Of a stretch of DNA of 64,000 nucleotides, positions 28,039-37,583 are shown one piece after another (the stretch's first letter is position 1; the number at the start of each line of letters is the position of its first letter). This DNA comes from Methylococcaceae bacterium (GTDB taxonomy: Bacteria; Pseudomonadota; Gammaproteobacteria; Methylococcales; Methylomonadaceae). The position numbers and the translations under genes are program-made. Location: contig JABFSH010000034.1 of NCBI GenBank assembly GCA_013140705.1, forward strand, positions 62,001 to 126,000, written 5' to 3'. The notes beneath the pieces are model-generated. The model did no database searches. It was given only the letters and a program-made list of their open reading frames with translations, and was not told the DNA's origin.

Positions 28039-28923
28039 ATGAACTCCCCATTAATCATTAGCGCAGTACAACAGCCCTGCAACAAAGATCGTCAAACCAA
28101 CCTCGATTTTTCAATTGCCAGGATACGGGAAGCTGCAGCTAGCAAGGCTGACCTGGTGGTATTGCCTGAACTGCACCTGGGACCGTATTTTTGTCAGAAT
28201 GAAGACCATCATCACTTTGATCTGGCACAGCCAATACCCGGTCCGACAACTGATGTTCTTTCCGCTGTTGCCAAAGAGCTTAACATCGTGATTGTCTCGA
28301 CGATCTTTGAAAAAAGGGCACCGGGGATTTATCACAATACCGCTGTGGTTTTCGATAAGGATGGTAGTATTGCCGGCAAATATCGAAAAATGCACATCCC
28401 CGATGATCCAGGATTCTACGAAAAATATTATTTCACTCCCGGCGATATAGGCTTTAAACCGATACAAACATCCCTCGGTCGCTTAGGGGTTCTGGTTTGC
28501 TGGGATCAATGGTTTCCGGAAGCTGCGCGCCTAATGGCTTTAGCCGGCGCTGACATTTTGATCTACCCGACCGCTATTGGCTGGGATCCTGTAGACGATG
28601 CCGGTGAACACCAACGCCAGTTAAATGCCTGGATAACGATCCAGCGTTCTCATGCCGTAGCCAATGGCCTGCCTGTTATTTCCTGTAACCGAATAGGCTT
28701 TGAGCAAGCGCCGGACTCTGAAAAAGGCATTCAATTCTGGGGCAACAGTTTTGTTGCCGGACCACAAGGCGAAATCATTACGCAAGCTGACAGTTCGGAA
28801 ACCAAAGTACTCACCTGCTCTATCGATAGCACTCGAAGTGAACATGTTCGCCGAATCTGGCCTTATCTACGTGACCGCAGAATTGAAAATTACGGCGATT
28901 TAACCAAACGTTTCATTGACTAA
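28039..28923 (+). CDS. aguB: N-carbamoylputrescine amidase
   Basis: A 294-residue carbon-nitrogen hydrolase (nitrilase superfamily). The catalytic triad is visible as Glu44 (LPELHLGPYFCQ), Lys117 (YRKMHIPDDPGFYEKYYFTPGD) and Cys154 (VLVCWDQWFPEAAR). The FYEKYYFTPGD stretch and the DQWFPEAAR region are typical of the plant/bacterial N-carbamoylputrescine amidase group, which produces putrescine, CO2 and ammonia. The usual partner aguA (agmatine deiminase) is not adjacent. The gene converges with the SCO1-MauG gene, with only 3 bases between the stops. Confidence 0.88.
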   Translation: MNSPLIISAVQQPCNKDRQTNLDFSIARIREAAASKADLVVLPELHLGPYFCQNEDHHHFDLAQPIPGPTTDVLSAVAKELNIVIVSTIFEKRAPGIYHNTAVVFDKDGSIAGKYRKMHIPDDPGFYEKYYFTPGDIGFKPIQTSLGRLGVLVCWDQWFPEAARLMALAGADILIYPTAIGWDPVDDAGEHQRQLNAWITIQRSHAVANGLPVISCNRIGFEQAPDSEKGIQFWGNSFVAGPQGEIITQADSSETKVLTCSIDSTRSEHVRRIWPYLRDRRIENYGDLTKRFID

Positions 28924-28926
28924 AGT

Positions 28927-30879
28927 CTACTTTGCATCGCCAATCGGCGCTGAAAAAGCATCGGACACCAGCTCGTTGACATTATCGCCCGTCAACGACT
29001 GCAAAAATACAATCAATTCGTCCTGCTCGGATTCCGTTAACTTTAACGGCTTTATCAGCGGATCAAGATTTTCGTTGGCATGTCCGCCGCGATCATAAAA
29101 CTGCACCACTTGTTGCAGTGTTGCCAGGCTGCCATTGTGCATATAAGGTGCGGTCAATCCGATATTGCGTAGCGTTGGCGTTTTGTATTTCCAGCGATCT
29201 TCCGGTTTTTGGGTGACTTCATAACGCCCCATATCATTTGGAACAGTTTCTGATATTGCATCAATGATAGATGAAGCAACCTCTACATACGTGCCGGGGG
29301 CCACCTGGACACGTTGATTTGAACTGCCGTTTGTTGCCGTTTTATTCATGGCTTCTCTGTACCCTACTCCGGTGTTATGGAAATCGTTATCCGTAAATAA
29401 TGCGTGATGCTTCGTTAGCGTATGACATCCGGCGCATCCGGCCTTACCGGTAAAAAGTTTGAATCCGCGTTGTGCCTGGTCATTTAAAGCAGATTTATTT
29501 TTCCCATAATGCCAACGATCAAATGCTGAATTGGCGGAATTCAATGTTCGTTCATAGCTGGCAATCGCCATGCCAATCGATTCCATTCCCGCAGACTTGC
29601 CGAACACCCGCTGAAATCTGTGTCTGTAATCAACATCCCGATTGATTTTATCGATTACAAAACCGATTGAAGGATTCGCCATTTCATTATGCGCCAGCAA
29701 TGGCCCCCAAATTTGTTGCTCGAGCGCTGTTTCACGGCCATCGTGAAATAAGCTTCGGGAATAAGCAACGTTATACAGGGTGGGCGAATTCCGTCGAATC
29801 GTCCGTCCTTCAACGCCAACAGCGGTCGCCATTTCATTACTGGTAAAGCCCTGCTCCGGGATGTGGCACATGGCACAGGAAAAAGTATTATTAAAAGATA
29901 GCCGCCGGTCATAAAACAGCTTGCGCCCGAGAGCAATTTTTTCTTTAGTGGCCGGATTATCGGATGACATTGGCACAGGAGGCAAACCTAAAACTGGGTG
30001 GCTGATGGTTTTTAATAGATTAGCTTCATGGCCCACACGATCCGTTAGCGCGACTGATTTCGTCGCATAAGATTTTGTTTCATAATCGCTTTTATTATCT
30101 CCAGGTACAAAGCGATCAATAGCACTGAATTGCTTAGTATGTGCTTTTTGACTTGACAACTCTTCCTGAACCAACGTTTTAATGTCGTTAACCAATGTAT
30201 CCGGATGCAAAAATGCCACACTATAAATATTCCGTATTTGTTTGCGTTTGTCGATCAGATAAACCCGCAGATTATGTGAAAACGTATCGGTATTACGTCC
30301 CTGCTGATCATAAATCCTTTGAATGTTTTGCTTGTAGTGGTCCAGTATTGGTTGTAGTTGTAGTTCGGATCGCGTCGTCAGGAAATGCCAATCCAGGTTT
30401 TCATTCGCCAATCCCTGTCCATAATGTTTCATGACATCAGGCGTGTCATGTGTAGGGTTAAAGCTTAATGTCAATAACCTTAGTTGATCAGCCAATTCGG
30501 GTTGCTTTTGCACACGGTTTTTAATCTTGTGAAAAACCGCTGTCGCCAGCGGACAACCATTGATGTCACCACAGGTTGAGTATATGAAACTGAGCAACAC
30601 CATCTTGTCGCCCATCTTTTGATGTAGTCGAAAGGAACTGCCATCGGAGTCCAGAACGTCTCCGTCAGCCGCCCTACCCAACACAGGAAGTTCATAACTT
30701 CCCGGTGGCGATGGCTCAAATTGCAGACTTTCATAACCCGGCGCCAGCGTTTGCTTTTGGACTGTCTCTGCCCGAAGCATGTCACTAACGAAAATTATCG
30801 CAAGCAACATTAAAATTTTATGCAAACCGGTTATTTTCATTCGGCGTTGCAAAGTAGTTTCTCCAAAATGTTTGTCCAT
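28927..30879 (-). CDS. SCO1/SenC domain fused to MauG/cytochrome c peroxidase-like di-haem protein
   Basis: A 650-residue periplasmic fusion. A signal sequence (about 14-37) is followed by a SCO1/SenC thioredoxin-like domain (about 60-240) with cysteines 103 and 109 and His202, the usual Cu ligands. The cysteine spacing is C-x5-C rather than C-x3-C. Residues 300-640 form a di-haem peroxidase/MauG domain with haem motifs CAMCH (335-339) and CAGCH (482-486) and an APYMHNG axial-ligand segment. It may combine copper handling with oxidation of a protein or H2O2. The ATG at 30879 gives the longest form; a TTG at 30852 behind GGAG and an ATG at 30840 are also possible starts. Confidence 0.88.
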   Translation of the reverse strand: MDKHFGETTLQRRMKITGLHKILMLLAIIFVSDMLRAETVQKQTLAPGYESLQFEPSPPGSYELPVLGRAADGDVLDSDGSSFRLHQKMGDKMVLLSFIYSTCGDINGCPLATAVFHKIKNRVQKQPELADQLRLLTLSFNPTHDTPDVMKHYGQGLANENLDWHFLTTRSELQLQPILDHYKQNIQRIYDQQGRNTDTFSHNLRVYLIDKRKQIRNIYSVAFLHPDTLVNDIKTLVQEELSSQKAHTKQFSAIDRFVPGDNKSDYETKSYATKSVALTDRVGHEANLLKTISHPVLGLPPVPMSSDNPATKEKIALGRKLFYDRRLSFNNTFSCAMCHIPEQGFTSNEMATAVGVEGRTIRRNSPTLYNVAYSRSLFHDGRETALEQQIWGPLLAHNEMANPSIGFVIDKINRDVDYRHRFQRVFGKSAGMESIGMAIASYERTLNSANSAFDRWHYGKNKSALNDQAQRGFKLFTGKAGCAGCHTLTKHHALFTDNDFHNTGVGYREAMNKTATNGSSNQRVQVAPGTYVEVASSIIDAISETVPNDMGRYEVTQKPEDRWKYKTPTLRNIGLTAPYMHNGSLATLQQVVQFYDRGGHANENLDPLIKPLKLTESEQDELIVFLQSLTGDNVNELVSDAFSAPIGDAK

Positions 30880-30925
30880 TTGATCAGCGCCGGAATTAAG
30901 TTCAATGAAAGATTCTCATACATTG

Positions 30926-30955
30926 TTAACTTAATGCTTGGCAAAAGCATATAAT
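30926..30955 (+). promoter_or_regulatory. Sigma-70-type promoter upstream of the lipoprotein gene
   Basis: A perfect TATAAT (30950-30955) with a weak -35 TTAACT (30926-30931) 18 bases upstream, about 40 bases before the start of the lipoprotein gene. A short dyad ATGCTT/AAGCAT overlaps the spacer and could bind a regulator. Confidence 0.5.
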
Positions 30956-30996
30956 AGAGGCCTGTTTAATCACTACACCATCTACCTTGAAAACCC

Positions 30997-31617
30997 ATGG
31001 TATCAGGAATGAAGTTGAGTAATGCTATTTTAATCGTTTTAACTCTGCTTGCCTTGACAGCGTGCTCGACTCAGCAGGTCAAACCGGATGCGGCAACATT
31101 GGAGAACGATAAAAACGCCCCGGCATCGGCTGTCGATGGTTTACAGCTATCCGGTAAAAACCCACCGTTGACACTCGAAAAAAGCGGAAAAAAACTAAAC
31201 TTGGTAAGAATCATGGATGGCGGCGCCTGTAAAAATGATCTTCAAGGTGTTAAAGGCGTTTTTCTACTGTATGCCAATCCGGATGATGTTGAACGCATAA
31301 AAAAAAGCAAAGGTACTCAGGTCTTCAGCGACTTCGAAGGCAAAATTCAAATGATTTCAACAGAAGCCCTGCAACAGGCCATTAACGACTCTAATCTTGA
31401 CGAAGATCCTTTTTCGTTGGGCGAAGAAGAGGCGCAACTAAAGCTAGCCAAGCAACTTACCGAGAATTTCCTCAATGCTGTTTCCGAACCCATTACTGCT
31501 TTTGAAAAAGAAACCACATTAACCATTGCCATAACCACGTTCACACCATCGTTCGTGTTTTTTCAAAAAGGCTGTGATGCCATTCGGATGGACGAAAATC
31601 CAGACTTAGCCAATTAG
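30997..31617 (+). CDS. Uncharacterised lipoprotein
   Basis: A 206-residue protein with a lipoprotein signal: a hydrophobic h-region (ILIVLTLLALTAC) whose LTAC lipobox would be cleaved before Cys23. The mature protein has a linker rich in Asp, Lys and Pro, then a folded part with GGACKNDLQGVKGVFLLYANPDDVERIK and a late QKGCDAIRMDE; the two remaining cysteines could pair. I do not recognise a family. It is divergent from the SCO1-MauG gene and monocistronic by spacing. Confidence 0.75.
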   Translation: MVSGMKLSNAILIVLTLLALTACSTQQVKPDAATLENDKNAPASAVDGLQLSGKNPPLTLEKSGKKLNLVRIMDGGACKNDLQGVKGVFLLYANPDDVERIKKSKGTQVFSDFEGKIQMISTEALQQAINDSNLDEDPFSLGEEEAQLKLAKQLTENFLNAVSEPITAFEKETTLTIAITTFTPSFVFFQKGCDAIRMDENPDLAN

Positions 31618-31750
31618 CCTGATAACCGTTCTGCCTTATATATATAGTTACCATGGCCCGCTATGCACCATTTTACGCCACGATCACTGCTCCTGCATTC
31701 AGACAGCCATTAAAAATGAACAAACATTCTGCTTGATTCGGGTTTATTCA

Positions 31751-31770
31751 TTTTAGGAATATGCCTAAAA
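31751..31770. repeat. Short inverted repeat downstream of the lipoprotein gene
   Basis: TTTTAGG (31751-31757) and CCTAAAA (31764-31770) form a 7-base dyad with a 6-base loop, between the lipoprotein gene and the NTF2-like gene. There is no T-run, so it is more likely an operator or fortuitous than a terminator. Confidence 0.3.
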
Positions 31771-31877
31771 TGCATTCCTTTAGTTGGCGTGGCAAAAAAT
31801 ATCCAGGCAAAATTGGCTTTTGACTATAAAATAGTCCCCCTTTTAATTATCAATACCCCATTACATTTAAAACCTTT

Positions 31878-32285
31878 ATGAATCAAGATACCATTAAACT
31901 TGTAGAACACTACTATGCCGCTTTCAACAGCGGCGACATGGATACTTTCCTTAGCCTTCTGACTGATGATGTCATTCATGACATCAATCAAGGCAGACGT
32001 GAAATCGGCAAGGAAGCGTTCACTCAGTTCATGGCCTGCATGAATTATAATTACAAAGAAGAGCTGGTCGACATGGTCATCATGTCTACGCCGGATGGAA
32101 GCCGTGCAGCGGCAGAATTCGTCGTACTGGGCGAATATATACAAACGGATGAAGGCTTGCCGGCAGCAAATGGTCAAAAATATCGTCTCCCGGCGGGCGC
32201 ATTTTTCGAAATTAGCAACAATAAAGTCGCCCGGATCACTAATTATTACAATTTACAGGACTGGATTGCGCAAGTAGGCGGCTAA
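31878..32285 (+). CDS. NTF2-like (SnoaL/ketosteroid isomerase-related) protein
   Basis: A 135-residue cone-shaped alpha+beta protein. The pattern VEHYYAAFNSGDMDTFLSLLTDDVIHDINQG is the usual NTF2-like start, and the C-terminal FFEISNNKVARITNYYNLQDW is typical of the ketosteroid isomerase-related subgroup. The family binds small hydrophobic ligands and has diverse or unknown activities, so no reaction can be assigned. The gene stands alone. Confidence 0.8.
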   Translation: MNQDTIKLVEHYYAAFNSGDMDTFLSLLTDDVIHDINQGRREIGKEAFTQFMACMNYNYKEELVDMVIMSTPDGSRAAAEFVVLGEYIQTDEGLPAANGQKYRLPAGAFFEISNNKVARITNYYNLQDWIAQVGG

Positions 32286-32730
32286 TAAGACTATCCACTT
32301 AGGATATGGTAAAAAATTACTTACCGATTGGGTGCCGAGAAAATTTTTGCGTTCGTCCTGAGCCCTTCGACTGCGCTCAGGAGAGCCTTGTCGAAGGATA
32401 GACGCAAAAATTTCACTCCGTCGCAGCAAGCCATTCATGCTTCGACAAGCTCAGCACGAACGGCTTGCCGGGCGATTTTGCGTTTTCGGGAAGTTATTTT
32501 TAACGGAATCCTTAGCCGTTGGCAGATCCTGAAAAACTTAAGGAAACCTCTGAAAAGTTATCCGTTCGTTCAGAGATTCGAAGTGCAAATTTTAAAGGCC
32601 CCCTTAAATTGCAATTGGCCGATATTCAACAAAAAAACTGTACTTTCAAGAGATTGTCAGCATCGTAACTCCATTTAAAAATACAGGGTAGAAACTAACA
32701 AAGCTTTTCGCTCTGTTACTTTCGTCTTTC
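32286..32730. other. Intergenic region with compound repeat
   Basis: About 445 bases without a credible gene. The left third holds the palindromic repeat element at 32341-32463. The remainder is AT-rich, and I see no promoter or small ORF that I could defend. Confidence 0.5.
32341..32463. repeat. REP/MITE-like compound palindromic element
   Basis: Nested inverted repeats. AAATTTTTGCGT (32341-32352) is mirrored exactly by ACGCAAAAATTT (32402-32413). Inside, CCTGAG pairs with CTCAGG and TTCGAC with GTCGAA. The outer motif CGTTCGTCCTGAG (from 32350) is repeated inverted, with one change, as CTCAGCACGAACG to 32462. The TTCGTxCTGAGC...CTTGTCGAAG motif is one I know from dispersed intergenic repeats in many proteobacteria, thought to be moved by REP-associated transposases. 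Confidence 0.75.
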
Positions 32731-33867
32731 TCAAATAGGCAACACTGAAAATACATCATGGTCTTCTACTGCTTGAGCAGTTCTGCGGATCAGTTCAAGA
32801 TTACTTTCCAAAGGCATTAACCCGCCAACAGCCAGCGTTACCATCATGGCTTCGAGCGCATAGGCTAAATGCGCTCGATACCTGAGTAACAAACTATCTT
32901 TATTGAAAGTGGTATTACCTTTTTCAATCAGTATTTGCAAATAGGTATCAAGCAAGCGATGCTCATGTTGTCTACGTATTTCAGGATCCAGCGCTGTTGC
33001 TAAAAAATAGGAAACGTCACTGATGCCCTCACCTATTCGAACCAATTGCCAATCCAGAAAACCCGGTTGAGATTGATTCCAGAATAAGTTGCCCGGATGG
33101 CAATCGTGATGAATCAGCGTTTGAGCACCTGCCGATAAAAAATTCATCGCTTGCTTACGGCATCTTGAATACTGCATGATCGGCTCGAAGAGCGATGCAG
33201 GCACAAGATTGGTAGCGAGTTGTAGACCACGTTTCATCAAAGGCACCGCCAAAATGGTACCCAAATTGTCTTCCAGACGCCGAACCGATGCGGCTAGCCA
33301 ACGAAAGCTCGGGTCACAATCAACTTTATTATCAAAAAACGCATGAAAGTGGGCGAGCTGTTCAATCACCATTGCCGCCTGGGATACAGACAACGCATCA
33401 CCGGGATGACCTGGAATAGCTCCGGACTCGGTAATGTCAGACAAAACCAGGGTAGCGCCTTGTCCAAATTTGCTCTGCCCAGCTAAAGCAGTTGGCCTAT
33501 TGACAGGAATCAAATGAGCAATTTCTTGATAAAAACGCACTTCCGTATGGAGTAAGCGCGGCAAGGCCGTAATCAGCCTTGCCCGGCAGGCCATGGATGG
33601 AAACTTGACGAACCATCGCTTAGGTAAAGTTTTGGGGCCATCATGGTCAACAATGACACGCACTCTAGTGGTGGTGCCAATGTCGATAGAATCAATATCG
33701 ACCTTGCTGACTTTCGTTCCGTTTGCCTGATTGTCAACAATCCTTTGGGCCCAGTTTATAGTTAGATTTTTAGGATGCCGAACAAGAAAGTTTTCGTTCA
33801 TGATTTTTCTGAATGACGCTATCCGCTTAAGTTCCAAAACATTGTGAACAGCAGACAGGGTGGCCAA
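32731..33867 (-). CDS. Phosphotransferase of the APH/ecdysteroid-kinase-like superfamily
   Basis: A 378-residue kinase-fold protein. The catalytic loop HHDCHPGN (about residue 255) and metal-binding LDWQ (about 270) are those of aminoglycoside phosphotransferase-like and choline kinase-like enzymes. The nucleotide-binding lysine is probably in RWFVKFP. The substrate is unknown; nothing nearby suggests antibiotic resistance. The gene is downstream of purC, 48 bases away on the same strand. A start at an internal ATG (Met23, MNENFLVRHP) is also possible. Confidence 0.75.
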   Translation of the reverse strand: MATLSAVHNVLELKRIASFRKIMNENFLVRHPKNLTINWAQRIVDNQANGTKVSKVDIDSIDIGTTTRVRVIVDHDGPKTLPKRWFVKFPSMACRARLITALPRLLHTEVRFYQEIAHLIPVNRPTALAGQSKFGQGATLVLSDITESGAIPGHPGDALSVSQAAMVIEQLAHFHAFFDNKVDCDPSFRWLAASVRRLEDNLGTILAVPLMKRGLQLATNLVPASLFEPIMQYSRCRKQAMNFLSAGAQTLIHHDCHPGNLFWNQSQPGFLDWQLVRIGEGISDVSYFLATALDPEIRRQHEHRLLDTYLQILIEKGNTTFNKDSLLLRYRAHLAYALEAMMVTLAVGGLMPLESNLELIRRTAQAVEDHDVFSVLPI

Positions 33868-33914
33868 AGTGTGTTGAAAGCTTAGTGCACCCGCAGCAAT
33901 CCTTCAAACCAAAT

Positions 33915-34808
33915 TTATCCTTGCGTCAGTCTGATTTCGGCTTCCCGATACTTTTGCGCGCAATAGTCGGCTACTTCTGCGGGCAGTGAAGGTCCTGGCG
34001 CTGTTTTATCCCAGTCCAATGTCTCCAGATAATCGCGAATATATTGTTTGTCGAAGCTGGGAGGACTCATGCCAACCTGATACTGGTCTGCCGGCCAAAA
34101 TCGGGAGGAGTCCGGGGTCAACACTTCGTCAATCAAATGCAAAATCCCGTTTTCATCAATACCAAATTCAAATTTGGTGTCGGCAATAATGATACCGCGC
34201 TCCTTGGCATAGGCAGCTGCCTCTGTATACAGCTTCAAGCTGGCATCTCGCACTTTTTCGGCCAGTTCCTGACCCATCAATTCCACGGTTTTTGCAAAGG
34301 TTACGTTTTCATCATGATCGCCGACATCGGCTTTCGTGGACGGTGTATAAATAGCTTGCGGTAATTGTTGCGCCTGCTGTAAACCCTCAGGCAATTGAAT
34401 GCCGCACACGCAACCCGATTGTTGGTAATCTTTCCAGCCTGAACCAATCAAATAACCACGAACAATCGCTTCAACCGGTAATGGTTTTAAAACTTTAACA
34501 ACAATAGCCCTACCCTCGACCTGATCCCGCTCAGCCTCGTCGGGCAAAACGGCTTCGAGAGGAATATCGGTTAAATGATTCGGCATGACATGCTGCATTT
34601 TTTCAAACCAGAAATTTGAAACACGGGTTAGCACCCTGCCTTTGCCTGGAATCGGATCCGGCAATATCACATCAAATGCCGAAAGACGATCTGTCGTCAC
34701 AATCAGCATATGCTTGTTATCAATTTCATAAATATCTCGCACTTTTCCGCGGGAGCGAAGTTTTAATGAGGATAATGAAGATTGGTACAGTGCTGACGGG
34801 GTACTCAT
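33915..34808 (-). CDS. purC: Phosphoribosylaminoimidazole-succinocarboxamide synthase
   Basis: A 297-residue SAICAR synthetase, step eight of purine synthesis, ligating aspartate to CAIR with ATP. The [10 protein letters not shown] start, [32 protein letters not shown] and DTKFEFG motifs identify it. The length of about 297 matches the longer PurC class rather than the roughly 237-residue E. coli form. ATG start; the phosphotransferase gene follows. Confidence 0.96.
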   Translation of the reverse strand: MSTPSALYQSSLSSLKLRSRGKVRDIYEIDNKHMLIVTTDRLSAFDVILPDPIPGKGRVLTRVSNFWFEKMQHVMPNHLTDIPLEAVLPDEAERDQVEGRAIVVKVLKPLPVEAIVRGYLIGSGWKDYQQSGCVCGIQLPEGLQQAQQLPQAIYTPSTKADVGDHDENVTFAKTVELMGQELAEKVRDASLKLYTEAAAYAKERGIIIADTKFEFGIDENGILHLIDEVLTPDSSRFWPADQYQVGMSPPSFDKQYIRDYLETLDWDKTAPGPSLPAEVADYCAQKYREAEIRLTQG

Positions 34809-34926
34809 GTGATTTGTTCAATTCCCGGGGTTAATAAAAAGTTAAAATAGGTGCAAAGTGCAAGGCACAGAGTTAAAGGCGAAAACCAATTATAAAATAA
34901 GCATCCCGTTATGCCTTGTACCTTAA

Positions 34927-35727
34927 TTACTTCAAACTATCGGTGACGTGCGGTGCGATCAACTGATACATGATCTGGTGCATTTTCGGACTGGCTGCAA
35001 TCACATTGCCTGTTTCCATGTAATTGTCGTTGAAAGAAAAGTCGGTGACAACACCACCCGCTTCCTTGATCAGCAGAATGCCTGCCGCCATGTCCCACTC
35101 CATAATGCCAATTTCCCAAAAGCCATCCAGTCGGCCTGCTGCCACATACGCCAAATCCAGCGCGGCAGCACCGGCACGACGTATACCGGCAGAGTCTGTG
35201 GTGATGGCGCGGAACATCCCGACATAGGCATCCAAATGTTGATCGGTTTTGAATGGAAAACCCGTACCTATTAAAGCACCTTTCAAGCTGGATTGATTGG
35301 TGACTCGTAAACGGCGATTATTCAACATCGCACCGCCGCCGCGTTTGGCCGTGAACAATTCATCGCGAAGCGGATCGTAAACCACACCGACTTCAAGTTT
35401 GCCTTTGCATTTTAAAGCAATCGATACCGCGTATTGCGGAAATCCATGCAAAAAGTTTGTTGTACCATCCAAAGGATCTATGACCCATACATAATCATTG
35501 CCTTTGTGCTGACCACTTTCCTCTGCCAAAATGGCGTGGTCGGGATATGCCGATTTAATGATGTTGATAATTTCACGTTCAGCCATCCGATCAACTTCAC
35601 TGGCATAATCATTCTTGCCTTTTTGATCAACTTGAAGATGACCAACATTATCGGATTTACGGAGAATCAGGTCACCAGCGCTTCTCGCAGCGCGAATGGC
35701 GATATTAAGCATGGGTTGCATAGACAT
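34927..35727 (-). CDS. suhB: Inositol-1-monophosphatase SuhB
   Basis: A 266-residue Mg-dependent phosphatase. It has the metal motifs ILAEESG, WVIDPLDGTTNFLHGFP and EWDMAAGILLIKEAGG. In enterobacteria SuhB also joins rRNA antitermination complexes. The gene is divergent from trmJ across a 180-base gap, a classical gammaproteobacterial pairing. A second ATG two codons in (35721) fits the usual N-terminus MQPMLNIA equally well. Confidence 0.95.
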   Translation of the reverse strand: MSMQPMLNIAIRAARSAGDLILRKSDNVGHLQVDQKGKNDYASEVDRMAEREIINIIKSAYPDHAILAEESGQHKGNDYVWVIDPLDGTTNFLHGFPQYAVSIALKCKGKLEVGVVYDPLRDELFTAKRGGGAMLNNRRLRVTNQSSLKGALIGTGFPFKTDQHLDAYVGMFRAITTDSAGIRRAGAAALDLAYVAAGRLDGFWEIGIMEWDMAAGILLIKEAGGVVTDFSFNDNYMETGNVIAASPKMHQIMYQLIAPHVTDSLK

Positions 35728-35907
35728 TTATAATGAGCGGGTAAATCAGTATAGAATATCAAATCTTTTGGTAAACTTTGCTTTTTTCATTACATTATTT
35801 AAGCAACTCCATCGCGTGAAAGTAAACAACTCGCTTTGTCAGCGTTTGAAAACAGGCCTGCAGCCACCCTTCTCACAAAACAATAACATTTCGTTTCCAA
35901 CTACTCT

Positions 35908-36636
35908 GTGTTATCCACTATAAAAATCGTGCTTGTCGGCACAACGCACCCCGGAAATATCGGCGCTGTCGCCCGGGCCATGAAAAATATGACCATGACC
36001 AATTTATGTCTGGTATCGCCAAAAATATTCCCGAGTGCCGATGCCACTTCCCGTGCGTCCGGCGCTGATGATGTATTGTCACGAGCCATCGTTTGCTCCA
36101 CGCTGGAAGAAGCTGTCGATGACTGTGAACTGGTCATAGGCGCCAGCGCTCGATGCAGAACGATAAGCTGGCCGGATATCACACCGAGAGACTGCGCCGA
36201 AAAAATTTTGATTCATGAACCCGGCCGTAAAGTGGCCATTGTTTTTGGTCGAGAAAATTCAGGTTTAATGAATAACGAACTGGATTTATGCCATTTTCTG
36301 CTTCGCATTCCATGTAATAGCGAGTACAGTTCTCTCAATTTAGCGGCTGCCGTGCAGATTGTCTGCTATGAGTTATTTGTCGCGACTGGCGTCAAAAGTG
36401 AAATCCAAATTGGCGATAAAGGCCAGCAACCGTTGGCAACCGCCGGCCAGATCGAGTCTTTTTATGCTCATTTAGCTGAAGCATTAGTCGACATTGGTTT
36501 CATGCACCCTGATAAATCAAAAACCATCATGCGGCGTTTACGCCGAATTTATAATCGGATACAACTGGATACCAAAGAACTGGACATACTCCGAGGTATC
36601 TTGAGAATGTCCCAGGGGAACAAGAGGAAAAATTGA
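35908..36636 (+). CDS. trmJ: tRNA (cytidine/uridine-32-2'-O)-methyltransferase TrmJ
   Basis: A 242-residue SpoU-class (SPOUT) methyltransferase that methylates ribose 32 in the anticodon loop. The N-terminal [24 protein letters not shown], the [12 protein letters not shown] knot motif and the [20 protein letters not shown] motif are the expected signatures. It uses a GTG start at 35908; no strong ribosome binding site precedes it. Its stop overlaps the cysE start by one base. Confidence 0.93.
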   Translation: MLSTIKIVLVGTTHPGNIGAVARAMKNMTMTNLCLVSPKIFPSADATSRASGADDVLSRAIVCSTLEEAVDDCELVIGASARCRTISWPDITPRDCAEKILIHEPGRKVAIVFGRENSGLMNNELDLCHFLLRIPCNSEYSSLNLAAAVQIVCYELFVATGVKSEIQIGDKGQQPLATAGQIESFYAHLAEALVDIGFMHPDKSKTIMRRLRRIYNRIQLDTKELDILRGILRMSQGNKRKN

Positions 36637-37391
36637 TGTTTGACCGGATTAAAGAGGATATTGCCTGCGTCTTTGAACGTGACCCCGCCGCGCAATCCGT
36701 GCTGGAAGTGATCACAGCCTATCCAGGATTTCATGCCATTTTAATTCATCGTATCAGCCATTTTCTGTGGCATACCGGATTCAAATGGCTGGCTCGTTTT
36801 ATTGCCCATATCGGTCGATGGTTGACCGGCATTGAAATTCACCCGGGTGCAGAACTCGGGCGACGCTTCTTTATAGATCACGGCATGGGCGTAGTTATTG
36901 GTGAGACGGCCGTAATCGGTGATGATTGCACGTTGTATCACGGCGTCACACTGGGCGGCACCACCTGGAATAAAGGCAAACGACATCCCACCTTGCGAAA
37001 CGGTGTCGTTGTGGGCGCCGGTGCAAAAATCCTGGGTCCCATTGAAATAGGAACAGGCGCAAGAGTAGGATCCAACTCCGTGGTTCTCAAACCCGTGCCG
37101 GCGGGAGCTACTGTGGTGGGCATTCCCGGTCACATCATCGACCCAAACGCGAAAAAAATTGCGCTGGCTTTAGATGCGATTGCCAGCAAAACAGAGTTCG
37201 ATCCTTACGGAACCAAAGCCGACATGCCGGATCCGGTAGCGCATGCCATTAACAGCATGCTGGCCCATATACATACGATGGATCAACAGATTGCTGCCAT
37301 GCAGAAAGAAATGAATAAGGCAGGCATTCAATGTGAAGGTGCGCCCATTAGCGATTTGAATGGATGTGAAATCGAGGATGGCTATAATTAA
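36636..37391 (+). CDS. cysE: Serine O-acetyltransferase
   Basis: A 251-residue left-handed beta-helix acetyltransferase making O-acetylserine for cysteine synthesis. The [24 protein letters not shown] stretch and the [16 protein letters not shown] motif with the catalytic His/Asp are clear. The ATG (36636) overlaps the trmJ TGA (TGATG), with AAGAGGA upstream. The gene supplies sulphur precursors just before the iscR-iscS genes, which fits a sulphur/Fe-S theme. It is followed by a palindromic repeat. Confidence 0.94.
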   Translation: MFDRIKEDIACVFERDPAAQSVLEVITAYPGFHAILIHRISHFLWHTGFKWLARFIAHIGRWLTGIEIHPGAELGRRFFIDHGMGVVIGETAVIGDDCTLYHGVTLGGTTWNKGKRHPTLRNGVVVGAGAKILGPIEIGTGARVGSNSVVLKPVPAGATVVGIPGHIIDPNAKKIALALDAIASKTEFDPYGTKADMPDPVAHAINSMLAHIHTMDQQIAAMQKEMNKAGIQCEGAPISDLNGCEIEDGYN

Positions 37392-37399
37392 AGACGTCA

Positions 37400-37432
37400 A
37401 ATTGTAGAGACGCACTCTTGTGTCTACAATTA
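37400..37432. repeat. Palindrome downstream of cysE (GTAGAGACGCA-type repeat)
   Basis: AATTGTAGA (37400-37408) is mirrored by TCTACAATT (37424-37432); between them the ACGCA...TGTG arms add partial pairing. The core TAGAGACGCA resembles the hairpin at 53074-53097. It may work as a transcription end or mRNA-stabilising hairpin after cysE, though no T-run follows. Confidence 0.6.
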
Positions 37433-37515
37433 AGCATAGTTATGCGGCTACAATCACCCTATTTGATCTGCTTAAAGTATTTCCAAGTGCGATTACTCCG
37501 TAATTACAATTCACA

Positions 37516-37547
37516 TTAGTTGACTAATGTGCTAGGTTAAGTATAGT
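37516..37547 (+). promoter_or_regulatory. iscR promoter with possible type 1 IscR site
   Basis: A -35 TTGACT (37520-37525) and -10 TATAGT (37542-37547) with a 16-base spacer lie about 37 bases before iscR. The sequence around the -35, TTGACTAATGTGCTAGGT, resembles the type 1 (Fe-S form) IscR operators in front of E. coli iscR. I infer autorepression by holo-IscR. Confidence 0.55.
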
Positions 37548-37583
37548 GTTACCATCCAGTCAATCTGTGCGTAGGATTATTTT

